DNA from: Lineus longissimus
Lineage: Eukaryota; Nemertea; Pilidiophora; Heteronemertea; Lineidae
Reading direction: 5' to 3'
DNA: 60,000 nucleotides
Assembly: GCF_910592395.1 (NCBI RefSeq)
Contig: NC_088309.1
Span: 25,920,599-25,980,598 of the forward strand
The notes below the pieces were generated by a model. It saw nothing but the letters and a program-made list of their open reading frames with translations, was not told the DNA's origin and ran no database searches. Positions 35,663-47,812 of the stretch are shown here, piece by piece; the first letter of the stretch is position 1; every line of letters begins with the position of its first letter. The position numbers and the translations under genes were made by a program.

Positions 35663-38040
35663 AAACTAAGCTGGAATGGAATAGCATTCCGCGACGTTAC
35701 TATTTATAGCTCACAAGGTCATTTGCATAAGATATTGATGACGTTTTATTCACGTGACAGTCGGACATCGACACTTATTTCTACGCATTTGAGCTTATTT
35801 CAAAGTCAATTATCTTTGACCCTGCATTGTTTTTAGCATGAATGATACCATAGAGTCAGAGAGAGAAATATTCAGAACAATTATGTAGTATCTCCAACAC
35901 TCGGACATGTGCCAGATTGAATCTAACTGCCCGAGTTAGAAAGCCTGAATCCATTACGAAACCGCATGTTTGTCCGACATTGCCTGTAATTAAGCGATGG
36001 GGATATAGAGGGCAGCAGCTGCAGTGACCTCATCATCGCGGAATGCTATTCGTCCATGCTGAAGCAGGTAAAGCGACACTCGAGAAGGGCCTCTAACTCC
36101 CGACTTTACCATAACTCCAAGCCGATTTATCAGCGGTGTGCGATACCGACGTACAACGCCTATAGCTCGGTATGTATAACTATGTCTTATCTCATTTTTC
36201 GCACTTCATGAACTTGTAGAGGATATGCGTGCAAGCCTATTCCAATCAATGAAGAAGTGAGTAGACAAGAAGCTGTGCAGTCAATTATTCATCCACAGTT
36301 GGCACATCCATAAGACTTCAGATACCTGTTAGAATACTGATGACAAATAATACATACTCTCAGAGTACGCATTGTCATGAACATTTTGAACATCGGGCAC
36401 ACCCGGGCTTGACACAATAAACCTCCCGTGCATCTATTAATGGATGAATAATACAAATAACGCACAGATTCCTCTATATGCCGTAGTATATTCCAGCTGC
36501 ATCAGCGACCACTGTTGCATTGGTTTGCACGACAACATGTGGCACCCCATGTTGACATTGATTAACGCTGAACTGAATAATGCTGAATTAACTACTTCTA
36601 CTTGGCCTTTTCTCCATTGTGAAAAATACAGAAGGCTTGGAGTGCCGCAGTCCAACATGACTTTTCAGACGCCAGATGCAGGCTAACACATTTCTAATAC
36701 AACACGTCACCATCCTACTTAATACTCATGGACGCAGCAGGTTTAATGGTAATGCAGAGGTATTTTCGTGACTGATGCTCACTACCGCCGGCTAGATCGA
36801 ACAAACATGAAAACAGATTTATATCGTTATATCGGGCAATCATCATTTTAAATGACAGTTCGATGTCAATATCAACAGGACATATTGGCATAAGGAAACC
36901 TATTGATAGCATCTTACCTTGAGAGGCTATCCGCAAATGACAGCGGCAAAGGTGAAGGAAATTGGAATCGAAGGGAACGGAACATCAACATGAGCAATCG
37001 AGCGTCTCGAGGTAATCTTCTCATTCGAGGTCAATGCATTTATATATATTGCCGATATCACAGACACGAAGTTATGCGATGCACTGACATAATCATACAT
37101 TACTTATTGATACACTGTACACTGTAAAAACGATATGATACGAGATTGCGAAGCCTGACTGAACAGCCTGAAAACTTCTATAGAACCGGATATCAATCTC
37201 TTCAATGTCATATCGAAATTGTATTTATGAGACACAAAATCAGTACTGCATCACCAATCAAATAAAATTATCCAGTGAACGATTTCTTCATCGATGTATT
37301 AATATTCTGTTGATGTCTACCTCAGTAGCTGCCTATCCAATTTGGTGTCCGCAGAGGCGTTACAAGACCAATGCCCAACGAGGAAAAAACGGGTACAGAA
37401 CATCGACAACCGAAGAAATGATTCTGTCGGTTTAATTTCATTTTTAGCAATCGACTTTTTAAAACGAGGCAGTCGTAAACAACTCTTTTTGATAGTCGTG
37501 CAAGGATTTTGAATCGAGTCGAGCAGGAAAAAGCACAGTAGAATATTCCTTCCCATGAGTCTTCTTATGAATAAATGATCGGTTCTGCTTCGAAATAAAG
37601 AAGCATGAAAGGAATATAAAATTGTGCAAGTTCATTAAATCCTCTCATGGAGAACGCAATCATCCCATCCATGTAATTATCACAATGTTAGCTGAATCAA
37701 TTGGGAACTGATATTCAATTCATGCATGACACTTCCCCGACAGGGACAAATAACACTGTTTATTGCCGCAAATGTTGACATGCGATAATGACTTATTTTC
37801 CTTGTGATGTGTCTTGTAGATGAAGAAGGACAAACGGGTTGCAGTCAATGCGTTTTAACACCTGGTTTCAACGGGAAACATCAACCAATGGCATAATTAT
37901 AATATGGTTTGAAAAGAGAGCATGTTCTGAAATCAATCACAAGTGAGTTTCTCATCTGTCTTTGAATTGAACTAAGCCATGTCCCCTTGTAAACGTTTTT
38001 GACGAAGACATCGCAAAGGTTTCGAACCAGTTGGTCAACA
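35663..38040. other. Gene-free stretch
   Basis: No recognised gene, RNA or repeat. Frames of 60-80 codons overlap on both strands. Confidence 0.4.
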
Positions 38041-38054
38041 TATATATATATATA
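38041..38054. repeat. (TA)7 microsatellite
   Basis: A pure TA dinucleotide run. Confidence 0.8.
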
Positions 38055-38913
38055 ACAACCAAAAGCTCCATTCTGCATGCAAGGGTCAAATCTAGAGACA
38101 CTTCAAAGGTACCAGCCGTTATTTTTTTTACTAACCCGTATCACTGCATCTGTTGACAACAAAGAATTCTTTTTCTGCTGTCGCGTCTGACATTCTGAAC
38201 GAGGAAGACGCACGGAATTGTCAACAGTGCAGCGCGAAATCGTCACAGCTTCCTTGGTCCCATCTCTGTGACTTGACAGACGAATTGACACCAAGATATT
38301 CCCTTCAGCAACAATTACTTATCGACACCAAAGACAATCAATTAAGAGACGAATAGTGTCGACACCAAACAGGAAGGAAGCCGTACCATCATGTGATGAT
38401 GTATAAGTGACAATGGTAATACAGCCTTACTATAAGTAGCAATAAAGCCTTATGAATGACAGCCTCAACGCATATGACAGTTATAAAAGCCTTTTAGATA
38501 CATTGACGGCTGTCCATTTGCCACCATCCAATTTTAGGATTTCTTCGTAGTCTTTCGTACAATACACCACATGCCATACCTCCTTGCACAAACTGTGATG
38601 GGGATACTGTAGCTTCTTTACTTGAAGGGTTTATATTAGAGTAAATTCTTCAAAACGAGGTCTCAAGGAGCATGATCAAAAGCTGACACTCGGTCTATAG
38701 TTTGAAATAAAGCCGCTTATACATTAGCTTTGACAAAAACTTGTAATTTCCAATGTTATTCATGAAAAGGAGTATAATCCTTCCCTGCAGCATATCCCAA
38801 ACAAGATGCAAAATAATCAGCGCTATTCTAGGCCTACAGATTGACGAACTTAAAATACGAATGCAGAATTAGACGCCGAGAATATTATAAAATATCAGTA
38901 TTTCTGCTGCCAC
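38055..38913. other. No gene seen
   Basis: A 67-codon plus frame at 38153-38356 has protein-like composition but no family signature. Nothing else noted. Confidence 0.35.
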
Positions 38914-39347
38914 ATGTTATTCGAGAACCTTGAGAAAGTTGATAAAGATCGCGTGATCATATTCCTTTTATCAAATCAGCCATGCCCATGGCCCTGTCAT
39001 GGCGAAGGCAGTTTATTTTGCTTTGATCTCCGAGTGGACGCCACAAGATTGATAACTGTGGCAAAGGAGCGTTTAGTGGCTAAATGTATGCGAAGTTGAA
39101 AAAGTTAAGGCCAATAAAATCCAGGCATTTAAACTACGATCGTGATTCGTGTAATCACCCACCTCTGTTTGATGATATTGTTAGTAAGTACACATTGAAA
39201 GGCGTTGTTGAGACAAAATACATACACATATTTATACCGAGAAATGGAGTTGTGGATGACTTTACTCGGCCCCAATCACAGAATTTCCGCAACGCCGAGA
39301 GCGGTCGGTCGATGGATACTGAGTTGACCGCGAAATACAAAGCTTAG
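38914..39347 (+). CDS. Two overlapping protein-like frames, unrecognised
   Basis: The frame 38914-39099 (61 codons, MLFENLEKVDKDRVIIFLLS at its start) overlaps 39084-39347 (87 codons, with FDDIVSKYTLKGVVETKYIH) in another frame. Both have mixed charge and hydrophobic residues as real proteins do. If they belonged together a frameshift near 39090 would be needed, making this a pseudogene. No domain, signal peptide or membrane span is evident. Chance remains a fair explanation. Confidence 0.15.
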
Positions 39348-40301
39348 ATCACGCCAGAGTGAAAAATTGGCGAACAGTAGGAAGTTTATTAGTCTGTGGC
39401 CCACGATAGCGAGAATTCTATACATATATTTAGCCATCAATCAATATATCGAAGGTCACGTCTGACCTAAATAAACTTGTTCGCGGAAGTGGTAGTTTGC
39501 ACTCTCATGAGAGTTTAATGAAAAAGCTTCGATTTCACGGTCCAGGCATCTGTCATTCTCACGGTTATGTGATTACTTGGTCGATATGCGCAGCAACACC
39601 AAGAGTCGGTCATTACTCGATCATGTCAATACTGGGTGCAGTCGTCGGACCAGCGCACTCAATAGAACTTTTTCAATCAATCCAATGACTATCCAATCCG
39701 TTTTAGCCTCTTTCGACCATGAGAAAGGAAGTGATGAGTTTTTGATAAGTGTGATATTTAGGTCCACTGGCTTTAAAGCCACTTCGCTCTCATTCAACCA
39801 AAGAAATATACATGTGTATTGCTCTGTTTTGATTGGTGTGTGAATCTCATCGATATTCATACACATTGTAAATTTCGTTAATGTCGTTATCTTGCCGTTG
39901 TACCCACTTCCGCAAAACTGCTCAGTGAAAAAGGTAAATCTGAATGATTTCAGTCCGTAGAACGTAGCTTACATGTAAATCAGTGCAGATAACTACGGTG
40001 ATCTGTAGAGCTTAAACAGGCATCAACCAAAAGAAAAAGTACACGTCTAATTGTTCCTTTTTCAAGGCTCTAAACGATTGTGGTCTACATCTGACTGCAC
40101 TAATCTGATAATGTCATGGTTCCCAGTGTCCTTTGACTTCGATGATTAAAGGATACCTTATTTAATATTCTTAAATACCTCATCTAGATCAAACGAGCAA
40201 CGTCTGAGATCAGACACTTTATTGACTCTTGTTGATCAGAGCCCTAGGCTGCAACGGAATAGAGGCTGTGTGTTTGCCGTCAACCTGGTATATTGTTCTG
40301 A
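39348..40301. other. No gene seen
   Basis: Overlapping short frames on both strands between 39497 and 39866, none recognised. No repeats noted. Confidence 0.35.
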
Positions 40302-40745
40302 ATGCCTTCGGAGACCGAGTACGGAGGTGTAACCCTTTTTCAAGAATATCGAAGAGGGAATTTTGAAAAAGACACAAGTGACGGAATTGCCTCTCTAGAT
40401 ATCTACATTACTCCTAATAACATTGACGGAGGTAGTTTTCACACGATATTACCCTCCTTTATTCTGAATGGATCAGGTAACTTCGATAGATATCGATTCT
40501 CAGACTCCTTGCACTGGTGTCCAAAAGGCAGAGCACATAGTTTTGGTAGATTAGCCAAACACCGCTCTTTGGGACTCCACTGCCTAAGCGATGAACTTCA
40601 GGCTTGTGTATTGGCGAACCACACACAACACGAACGCAATTATCATTGTAAGACAAGAACATTCCCACTGGGAGAAATAAGATACAAAGTTTACCTTGTT
40701 CGACAAACCATCCTAACCTTCGGAACAGGTTGCGAAAGACAGTGA
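40302..40745 (+). CDS. Unrecognised 147-aa frame
   Basis: The second-longest ATG-to-stop frame in the window after overlapping alternatives are set aside. A TGA lies directly before the ATG, so the frame is complete as drawn. The N-terminal half is acidic and polar (MPSETEYGGVTLFQEYRR; DIYITPNNIDGGSFHTILPS), the C-terminal half basic with scattered Cys and His. No secretion signal, membrane span or known motif. The length is near the chance limit. Confidence 0.15.
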   Translation: MPSETEYGGVTLFQEYRRGNFEKDTSDGIASLDIYITPNNIDGGSFHTILPSFILNGSGNFDRYRFSDSLHWCPKGRAHSFGRLAKHRSLGLHCLSDELQACVLANHTQHERNYHCKTRTFPLGEIRYKVYLVRQTILTFGTGCERQ

Positions 40746-42588
40746 GAATAAAAGTAAAGAAAAATGATAGCTATGGAGCAGGTGAAGAGAGTTCTTGTGT
40801 GTGAGCGAAGGAACATCATAAAAGACTGAGGCTGGAGACAACATATTTCGAATAAAATGCAGTGTTACAGTATAATAGTCCGGGTCTATAGAAGTAACAG
40901 CCACAGGGTATTGGAGACCTCTGGTATACATACGTTATTTCGCATGCGTATAACGGCAAGAATTATTGTTTTAAAATCAAACCATTCGTGTTGTCTTCTA
41001 CCATCCCGGTCTACTAGGTTCCCGATGAGGATGTGTATGTGTATATTATCACTAGTCGCCAAGAAGTCGTTGTGCGAGTCCGCAAAACCGCCACTTGATG
41101 AGTACCCTCAAGGGGTGGTCACAGATGCTCGTCTCATGATGCAATTATCGATACGAACCAACATAACCTATACAACTCTTCGAATATGTACTTTTATCTT
41201 AATATTGATAACCACTCGATCGCACGGCGAGACAGATGGCCCTTTGTTTTGTGGAGAGATGCTTTTGTTGTACACTGTTGCCAATATTCTTCGTTTCAAC
41301 GCAACAGCCTGTCAGGAAATCATGACACCCTAATAGTGATGGTAAAAAATGACAATCGCCACGATCCTCTGATTTCAGTTAGGAAAACTTTACAATTGAC
41401 CTTGAAATTTAAATTTTTTAATAAAATGGTTGAAATTGACAAAACATGTGAAAGCGCCAGATCCTGACTCATGCATCATGAATCATGCATCCACAAATGT
41501 GAACAGCGATCATATTGTGAACAAAAAGCATATCAGTAACCAAATGCAAGATGAAGATTTCCTAACGCCGCCCAGCATCCCAAAGAACAGTCTAACCAGA
41601 CAACACCTGTCGTGTTGTTCATCCACTATTACCGGTACATGTAGTGTTGTAAGCATTCAGTAGGCGGTGGGATCGAATTTTGTGTTCTGTCTCATCCGGT
41701 ACAGCTATTGTTTTTTTGGACAAGTCTGCCCCTTCAGAGGAGAAGAGATAACGAAGCACAACGCAGATAGATCGGCCTGCACTTACCGGGCTGGATCGAT
41801 TATGAATTGCCAAGAGGAAATGGCTATTAACCTTTACCTTTCAAGCGAATTGCATCAAACAAGTATCGTTTCAGCTGAGGTAGAACACACAGTGATTATT
41901 GTGGAGACTGTTGAGTTCGTCGTTTGTCAATATTTCACTACATGTACATTTACATCAACGCCAGGGCACTGGAGTTAAATGTAGTGTCTTCAGCACGTTA
42001 CTAGATGCACATAGAAAGGTTTCAATACTACATCTCCATCGAAAGGAAGGAATGCGACGACAAAAATCACTCGATGTACCATTACATTACTTAAAGTACG
42101 CAGTAAGGCTGGGAAAAAAAACTACTATTGTTACACACAGATCAGTGTCACTAACAGGTAAAAGATGAATTGCAAGCATTGCGCCAGGAAATACGCCATT
42201 CTTGGCAAACAATCGGATCAGAGGAGACAACTCTGTAGTTTGTCTACAGGAAGGTTAGGGTTGAGTGTACATGTACTTACAGCGGTGAAGCTTCTTTTCA
42301 TAAGTGTCCATCCTAGCATGTGCAAAAATAAGTTCTCAAATACACTTATCATCTTCGTACCGAAAGAAATCAGTGACCGAGAGTATAATGATGATGTCAA
42401 TTTTCGTATAGTTTTTTCCGCTCAGTCTTTGGCATTTCACCTTTCGAACAAGGAATTGCCAACGGGTGGTTGTATCGTACAGTAGAAACCGAAAGTTTTT
42501 AAAAATGTTGCCCCCACTATCATCAATCTATAAATGGAACAGTTATATAGAATTCGCCGGTATTTCAAAGTGACTCCGCATACTTTAA
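40746..42588. other. Gene-free stretch
   Basis: The plus frame 40857-41333 (158 codons) is long but Cys/Ile/Thr-rich, with no motif, and overlaps another frame at 41186-41467. I regard it as chance. Three TACATGTA palindromes fall here (41636, 41939, 42268). Confidence 0.35.
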
Positions 42589-42912
42589 TGACACTATAGG
42601 CTTATTCATTATTAATCCCACAGCTGTAGATATTTTATGACATTATAGACTTATTCATTATTAATCCCACAGCTGTAGATATTAATGACATTATAGGCTT
42701 ATTCATCATCCCACAGCTGTAGATATTAATGACATTATAGACTTATTCATTATTAATCCCACATCTGTAGATATTAATGACATTATAGACTTATTCATCA
42801 TTAATCCCACAGCTGTAGATATTAATGACATTATAGACTTATTCATCATTAATCCCACAGCTGTAGATATTAATGACATTATAGGCTTATTCATCATTAA
42901 TCCCACAGCTGT
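42589..42912. repeat. 48-bp minisatellite, seven units
   Basis: Units starting TGACAYTATA begin at 42589, 42638, 42686, 42730, 42778, 42826 and 42874. Spacing is 48 bp except 49 bp for the first and 44 bp for the third, which lacks 4 bp in CATTAATC. All seven end in CCCACAKCTGT; six carry the palindromic E-box CAGCTG and one has CATCTG. Each also contains ATTA/TAAT homeodomain-type cores. Because 48 is a multiple of three, a minus-strand frame (42706-42915) stays open and repeats 16 residues; I take it to be a by-product. Confidence 0.95.
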
Positions 42913-44523
42913 CACTTTGTTATGACATTATCAATTCAACCTATCGTACTTTTGTCCCGATTTGCATCAACTTGAAATTCTATGTGGTTCGTAGGACTAT
43001 TTAGCGCCAACTTATTGATGTGTATCTTGATTAAAAATGGAATCTTTGATATCTAGCATTCCAACAAGTTCACGCTTGCCAATCATGTCTGTCATTTCTC
43101 TCTGGCCTGATGTACTTGAACATAATACGCTGTACATGTATAAGCGTGTTTTCAGTTACTTCAAGTACATGTACATTAGTTATCGTTTCGTCAGGCGCTC
43201 ATTTTAACCTTGTTGACCTATAATTGTCCACTAATTGGTCCGCTAATGCTTGAATTATATAGACAGTAATAACAATGTATCCCTTGCTTATTACAGTGAA
43301 GTACACACAATCCTGACTTAAAGTTTTTTAATGAGTTATAAACCGTATATCGATAAAAACCGCATAAAATCAAACATTGTACAATCCACTCAGCTTGATG
43401 CTACAATTCTTTCATTTCATGGCCAATGTTTGCTTCAGTGGGTATAAATATGTATGACGACCAAATGTGGCCCATTTGAAGATCAACGATTTCGACACCG
43501 TATTACTCTTACCATCCATTTTGTCGACAAAACAGACCAGGCTGTATATGAAACAAAAAAAGGCTATTTCCAATAATTAAAGTTCGCTTGATAAGGACGT
43601 ACTTTCTCACCGATGTTACCAGCAGTGACCTATTGCTTATTTAAATGCTTCTCTGCCAGACAACCCTTTTCCTTCACACCAGCAACAATTCTTAAAAGTT
43701 CTAAATTTGTACCTACCTGCCTCAGCCCGTTTCGATGAGGTTTTATTCTCACAGGGCAAATCAGTTGTAATCCTTACAGTCAGTTATCCATGCAAAAGAA
43801 CCAAGGCACTCGGCAATTATCCAATAACGAACGTAGAAAGTTCCTGCGGAAGCAAAAAGCGCGCTGTACGTAGAAAAAGTTTCAATCCATCCACTCTTGG
43901 GGAATTATTTGCACAAATGAATGTGCCCACTGGGTTCCAGAGTTTTCAGGTTAAATAATGGTTGCTAACCTACATTTTAGATTGTAATGGCCGAGACTGG
44001 ATCTGTTGAATGAGTGGGACGATCTAACTGCTGCCGGCTACAGTATTGATATTGACTGAACGCATGACTCGATTATTGTCAGGGAGCGTGTGCTGTTGGA
44101 AGGAGCGCCACATGATGTGCACTGATAGAATCGGGAGAGCTATAGAAGAGACATGGAACTCCCCGTGTTCGGAACACAGTTACTTGGTGATGACGAAGAG
44201 ATCATCGACGGAGGAAGGGAGCGACGAAGAAATTATCCTTCGCATCTCGCCGATATATTCTTTTTAAAGAGTGACGTGCATTAGCACTGTTGGCAAGGTT
44301 CGTAACTAGTGTTGCAAGCCTCACGTATGTAGTTGACAACATTAGAAGATCATGAAGTCAGTAAGAAGAGACAAAACACTGTGACGGCGGGCAAGAGTAC
44401 CGGAGTGATTGATTCTGCTGACGAAGCGATCTCAAAGAACAGTCCTCGAGCGCAGGAAGCACGTTGGCAACGTACATTCCTCAGGAACGTAAACACTGGA
44501 AATACTGCATTGTGCATGCATAA
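42913..44523. other. Gene-free stretch with protein-like frames
   Basis: Plus-strand frames at 43707-43958, 44046-44267 and 44333-44548 have protein-like composition. A reading with stops near 44080-44220 contains LPVFGTQLLGDDEEIIDGG. None is recognised. Two TACATGTA palindromes lie at 43133 and 43166. Confidence 0.25.
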
Positions 44524-44910
44524 GATGGCCAAGGTATACAGGCTGTAGTCGCACAGCATACGGGGACAAGCCGTAAGAAGACGTCAGCAGACTTACGGAA
44601 GATAAACCAACTGCGTCAGCGACAGTCTCATTTTTCCATCTTCAGTACAATTGACAAGAAAATCAATGGGAAACCGCAAGGCGAAATAACAAGTTATGTT
44701 ATACCCGTTGTCGATAATGGTGATGACTATGGTGACAGCTCATTAGACTTGATAACTGCTTCCATTCTCCAAAGCAGACATAATATTCAAGCATATTATC
44801 TCGCCACACTACTGCGTCGGAGTATGAACTGCTTCATGTCTGCCACCTTGTCGCAGCTAGCGACAGAAATCGTCTGTGGGTGTCATCGCAGGTGCCTGCG
44901 ACGATACTAA
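44524..44910 (+). CDS. Unrecognised 128-codon frame without early ATG
   Basis: The frame runs from just after a TAA at 44521-44523 to TAA at 44908-44910. It has no ATG until late, so if coding it would be an internal or terminal exon; AG dinucleotides near 44541 and 44549 could serve as acceptors. It begins basic (TSRKKTSADLRKINQLRQRQ), has an acidic centre (VIPVVDNGDDYGDSSLDL) and ends with a Cys-rich tail. No domain recognised. Two or three frames of this length are expected by chance in the window. Confidence 0.17.
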   Translation, partial: DGQGIQAVVAQHTGTSRKKTSADLRKINQLRQRQSHFSIFSTIDKKINGKPQGEITSYVIPVVDNGDDYGDSSLDLITASILQSRHNIQAYYLATLLRRSMNCFMSATLSQLATEIVCGCHRRCLRRY

Positions 44911-47523
44911 ATACGGTCGCCTATAGTCCGTACAGGCTGCTTCTTCCAGGTTGATACGATGTTGGTATCGGTACAAGATTAAAAATGAATCTAAATGTGG
45001 TAAATCCGACCGCATCCGTCTCTAGTTAAATGTCAACAGTACATGTCACCTTAACGGCAGGTTTCAGTTCTGTCGTTATGACATGCCTTGCGAATTTACA
45101 GTTAATTTATCTCCTTGAAGCAAAAAATGACTGCTTTATCACGTCGATAAATATTTTCTGAGTGGATACCTTCTAAAAGTTATCTGATTTCAGTTGATTA
45201 GCGTGCAGCGATTTTAAATTCTGCTGAACACGTTTCTTGAGATGCTTGCCTAATGGGAACGATTTTTTGGACGCCTTTACAACTTCTGCAATATTGACAA
45301 AAACAAACTGTTCTTGAATTTATCATAAAGTCTGCTAGTATCTAAAGTGATTCAGACATCGAAGAAACTAGGGCTGTAAATAAGGTGTTTAACTACCATT
45401 CGCCGTAAAGTTATAGCTCTAAGCACCGAAATCCACTCGGTGCACGTGGGATAACACCATATTGGAAAGTATTGTTAATGTAATGCAGTTTGTCCACACT
45501 TCTCCCTTCTAATTTTACTCCAAAGATATGGTACGTGTTCGACGACTGAAATGAAACCTGCCGTTTGAAATGTACAGTTGACATTTCACAAGAGAAGGAT
45601 GCGATCGGATTCACCGCATGTAAAACAAACCCAAGTCTGAATTATGGTGTGCACATCATGGTATGGTGTTGTATCTATATACGCAATGCTCCAAGGAATG
45701 GAAACGTCCCGAGCTGCAGATGCGACTTGTGAGGATGCGGTTATGACTGGCTTAATGGGTACACAGTAACTCTGCATAAATCTGCAAAATTTGTCAGACA
45801 TGAGTGAACTATCCTTACAGAATTTGTATATGAGGCGTAAACCAGCAAACGTACGCTTTTTCTCCACTTCATTTATCAAGCTACATGTACCAACGATGCG
45901 AAGAGAAAGTTTGGCATCTGACGAAGACATCGGAGAATTCCACAAATATCTGTTTGTCACTCAATATATAGACTTTTGTGCTTCGTCGAGTTTTTGCAAA
46001 TACATGTAGTTATGTTTATGTTTGAATATAGAAGTGGGTGAGACTTGACATTGTTGTTTGAGAGTTTTCAAGGGGACAAAACACATGGTACATTCCCCAG
46101 GGATGACAGCTATAAGCCGTTGACAAGTCCATTTTTGATGCCCGTCATCTGGTAACATGGTATATGACCTCTAAGGGTTAGCTTTAAGAGAACACCCAGA
46201 AACATTGCACCGGTATCGAGTTGGTTCTTTTCGATAGTTAATCAATCTCGAGTTTAATCGAAAAACACCGAGTTCCCGGGGAAAAAGCAAATTCAAATCG
46301 ATGCAAATGGCAGAGGCTTTTTCGTGAGCTTCTCCCAGCAGCCGGGAATGACAGCGATGTAATTAAAAGAGATTTGTGCTCGTTAGTCTTTTGGCTGCTG
46401 GAAGAATCGCATTCGATTTTCTTTTTGCTATTCTGTTTTAACAATTTACCATTGTTGTGGAGAATGATGTTAAATGCAAAGGACTTTCGCAAGGCTTGAG
46501 ATTATGTTACACCTGATATCATGTCGGAACAACACCGATTGAGCTGAAACCTGTCCAACTCCAGAACCTGGGGGTGTCTCGATGGATGACAACCGAACGA
46601 AGTTAAAGATCCTTTTTGTGATATGCCGAACATCAGTGTAGAGGAAAAAAGACTACTCCCCACTCTTAACGACGTTTGAAAACTCTGTAAAGACTGCTGG
46701 CTACTCTTTACAAGGTTACAGCATAAACCACTAGAGATCAGTCTTTAAATCGGCCTCGACTACAAAAGTTCCTGTCATATCACCCCAAGCCTGGATGCGA
46801 TCTCCGTAAATTAACTGCAAACCAAGGACGTGACCGGCATTTAGTAGATCGTCAAGGGACCCGATCTATAAATTTCGAACTGATAAAACTATGACACTGG
46901 CTCTACAGATTTCCGTCAACTATTAACATGCGGTACTCTATTCATCAGCTGACATGAAGGCGTTATAAATTACTGTCAGTGTGTCAACGGGGTTGTTTGG
47001 GGTTTACGTGACTTCATTTAGATCGGTAGCATTCGTAAAACGGGATGGGAAACGACAGTGCAATTAGGAACTTCAACAATTTGTGATATTAGGATTTGGT
47101 TGAGTCTGGTTGCGAGATGTGAATTTAATGAAACTTTTAAAGTGACATCGCGCTTATCACTGTTTCAAGAAACATTCCCCTCAACGACGTATATAGGAAT
47201 CCGTTTCTGAGTACGTTTAAGACCTACTTTGAAGACAATGTTCCATCCCGAATCCGTCTCATTACCTTGGACATTGGATGAGAAACCAGAAAATGGCCTT
47301 GAATATTGGTTTACCCTGAAGGTAAACAAGACGAGAAGACAACCACTCTCATCAGTATCGGAACAATTGACGCGCCTTATCCTATATGAATGTGTTGAAT
47401 ACCAGACGAATCCTCTCTCAGCACTGCTCGAGGAGGAGTAAACAAGCCCTTTCGACTCTACATTAGGAATACGCTTGACTAGATTGACAGATTTCTCATC
47501 TTCTAAAAATATTCTACTGTGTT
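44911..47523. other. Gene-free stretch
   Basis: No gene recognised. The minus frame 45586-45960 (124 codons) overlaps a plus frame at 45791-46009 and shows no motif. An imperfect 13-bp inverted repeat, GGTTCTTTTCGAT / ATCGAAAAACACC, lies at 46223-46269. A 70-codon plus frame at 47229-47441 looks protein-like but is unrecognised. Confidence 0.35.
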
Positions 47524-47812
47524 GTTTTTAAGCAAGTTACACAAAACAGAAACAGAAAGGCAGAGGAACCGTCACTCCTGTGACGAATTCTGGTCTGCAG
47601 ACACCATCCTGTTGCTGTGGACGTTGCACGAAAGCTGGGCCAAGCGCAGTGATCAGGATAGTCCATTCATTAATATTTTGTTCCCAGCATTTTGGGCTCT
47701 GGCCGCGAACATTGCAACAGGATGGTGTCCACAGACAAGAACTCGCCACAGAAGAGGCGCTTTTAGTGTGTCTGTGTTCCGTTTCTGCGGTTCTGTGATT
47801 CTTGTTTTAAAC
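47524..47812. mobile_element. 289-bp foldback element (MITE-like)
   Basis: The two halves are inverted copies of each other. The core arms, 47575-47615 and 47714-47754, match at 35 of 41 positions and share GACACCATCCTGTTGC exactly. Weaker complementarity reaches outward to GTTTTTAAGCAAG (from 47524) and CTTGTTTTAAAC (to 47812). A further short match lies inside the spacer. A spacer of about 98 bp separates the core arms. No clear target duplication was found. The symmetry explains why open frames on the two strands encode similar peptides here. Family unassigned. Confidence 0.75.

Noticed and set aside
40857-41333. 158-codon plus frame as a gene
   Set aside because: Length is near chance, composition is Ile/Thr/Cys-rich without motifs, and another frame overlaps it.
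42706-42915. Minus-strand protein made of 16-residue repeats
   Set aside because: It is exactly the translation of the 48-bp minisatellite; the period is a multiple of three, so the frame stays open automatically.
47537-47798. Two similar proteins on opposite strands
   Set aside because: Their similarity follows from the inverted repeat of the foldback element; neither shows independent coding evidence.
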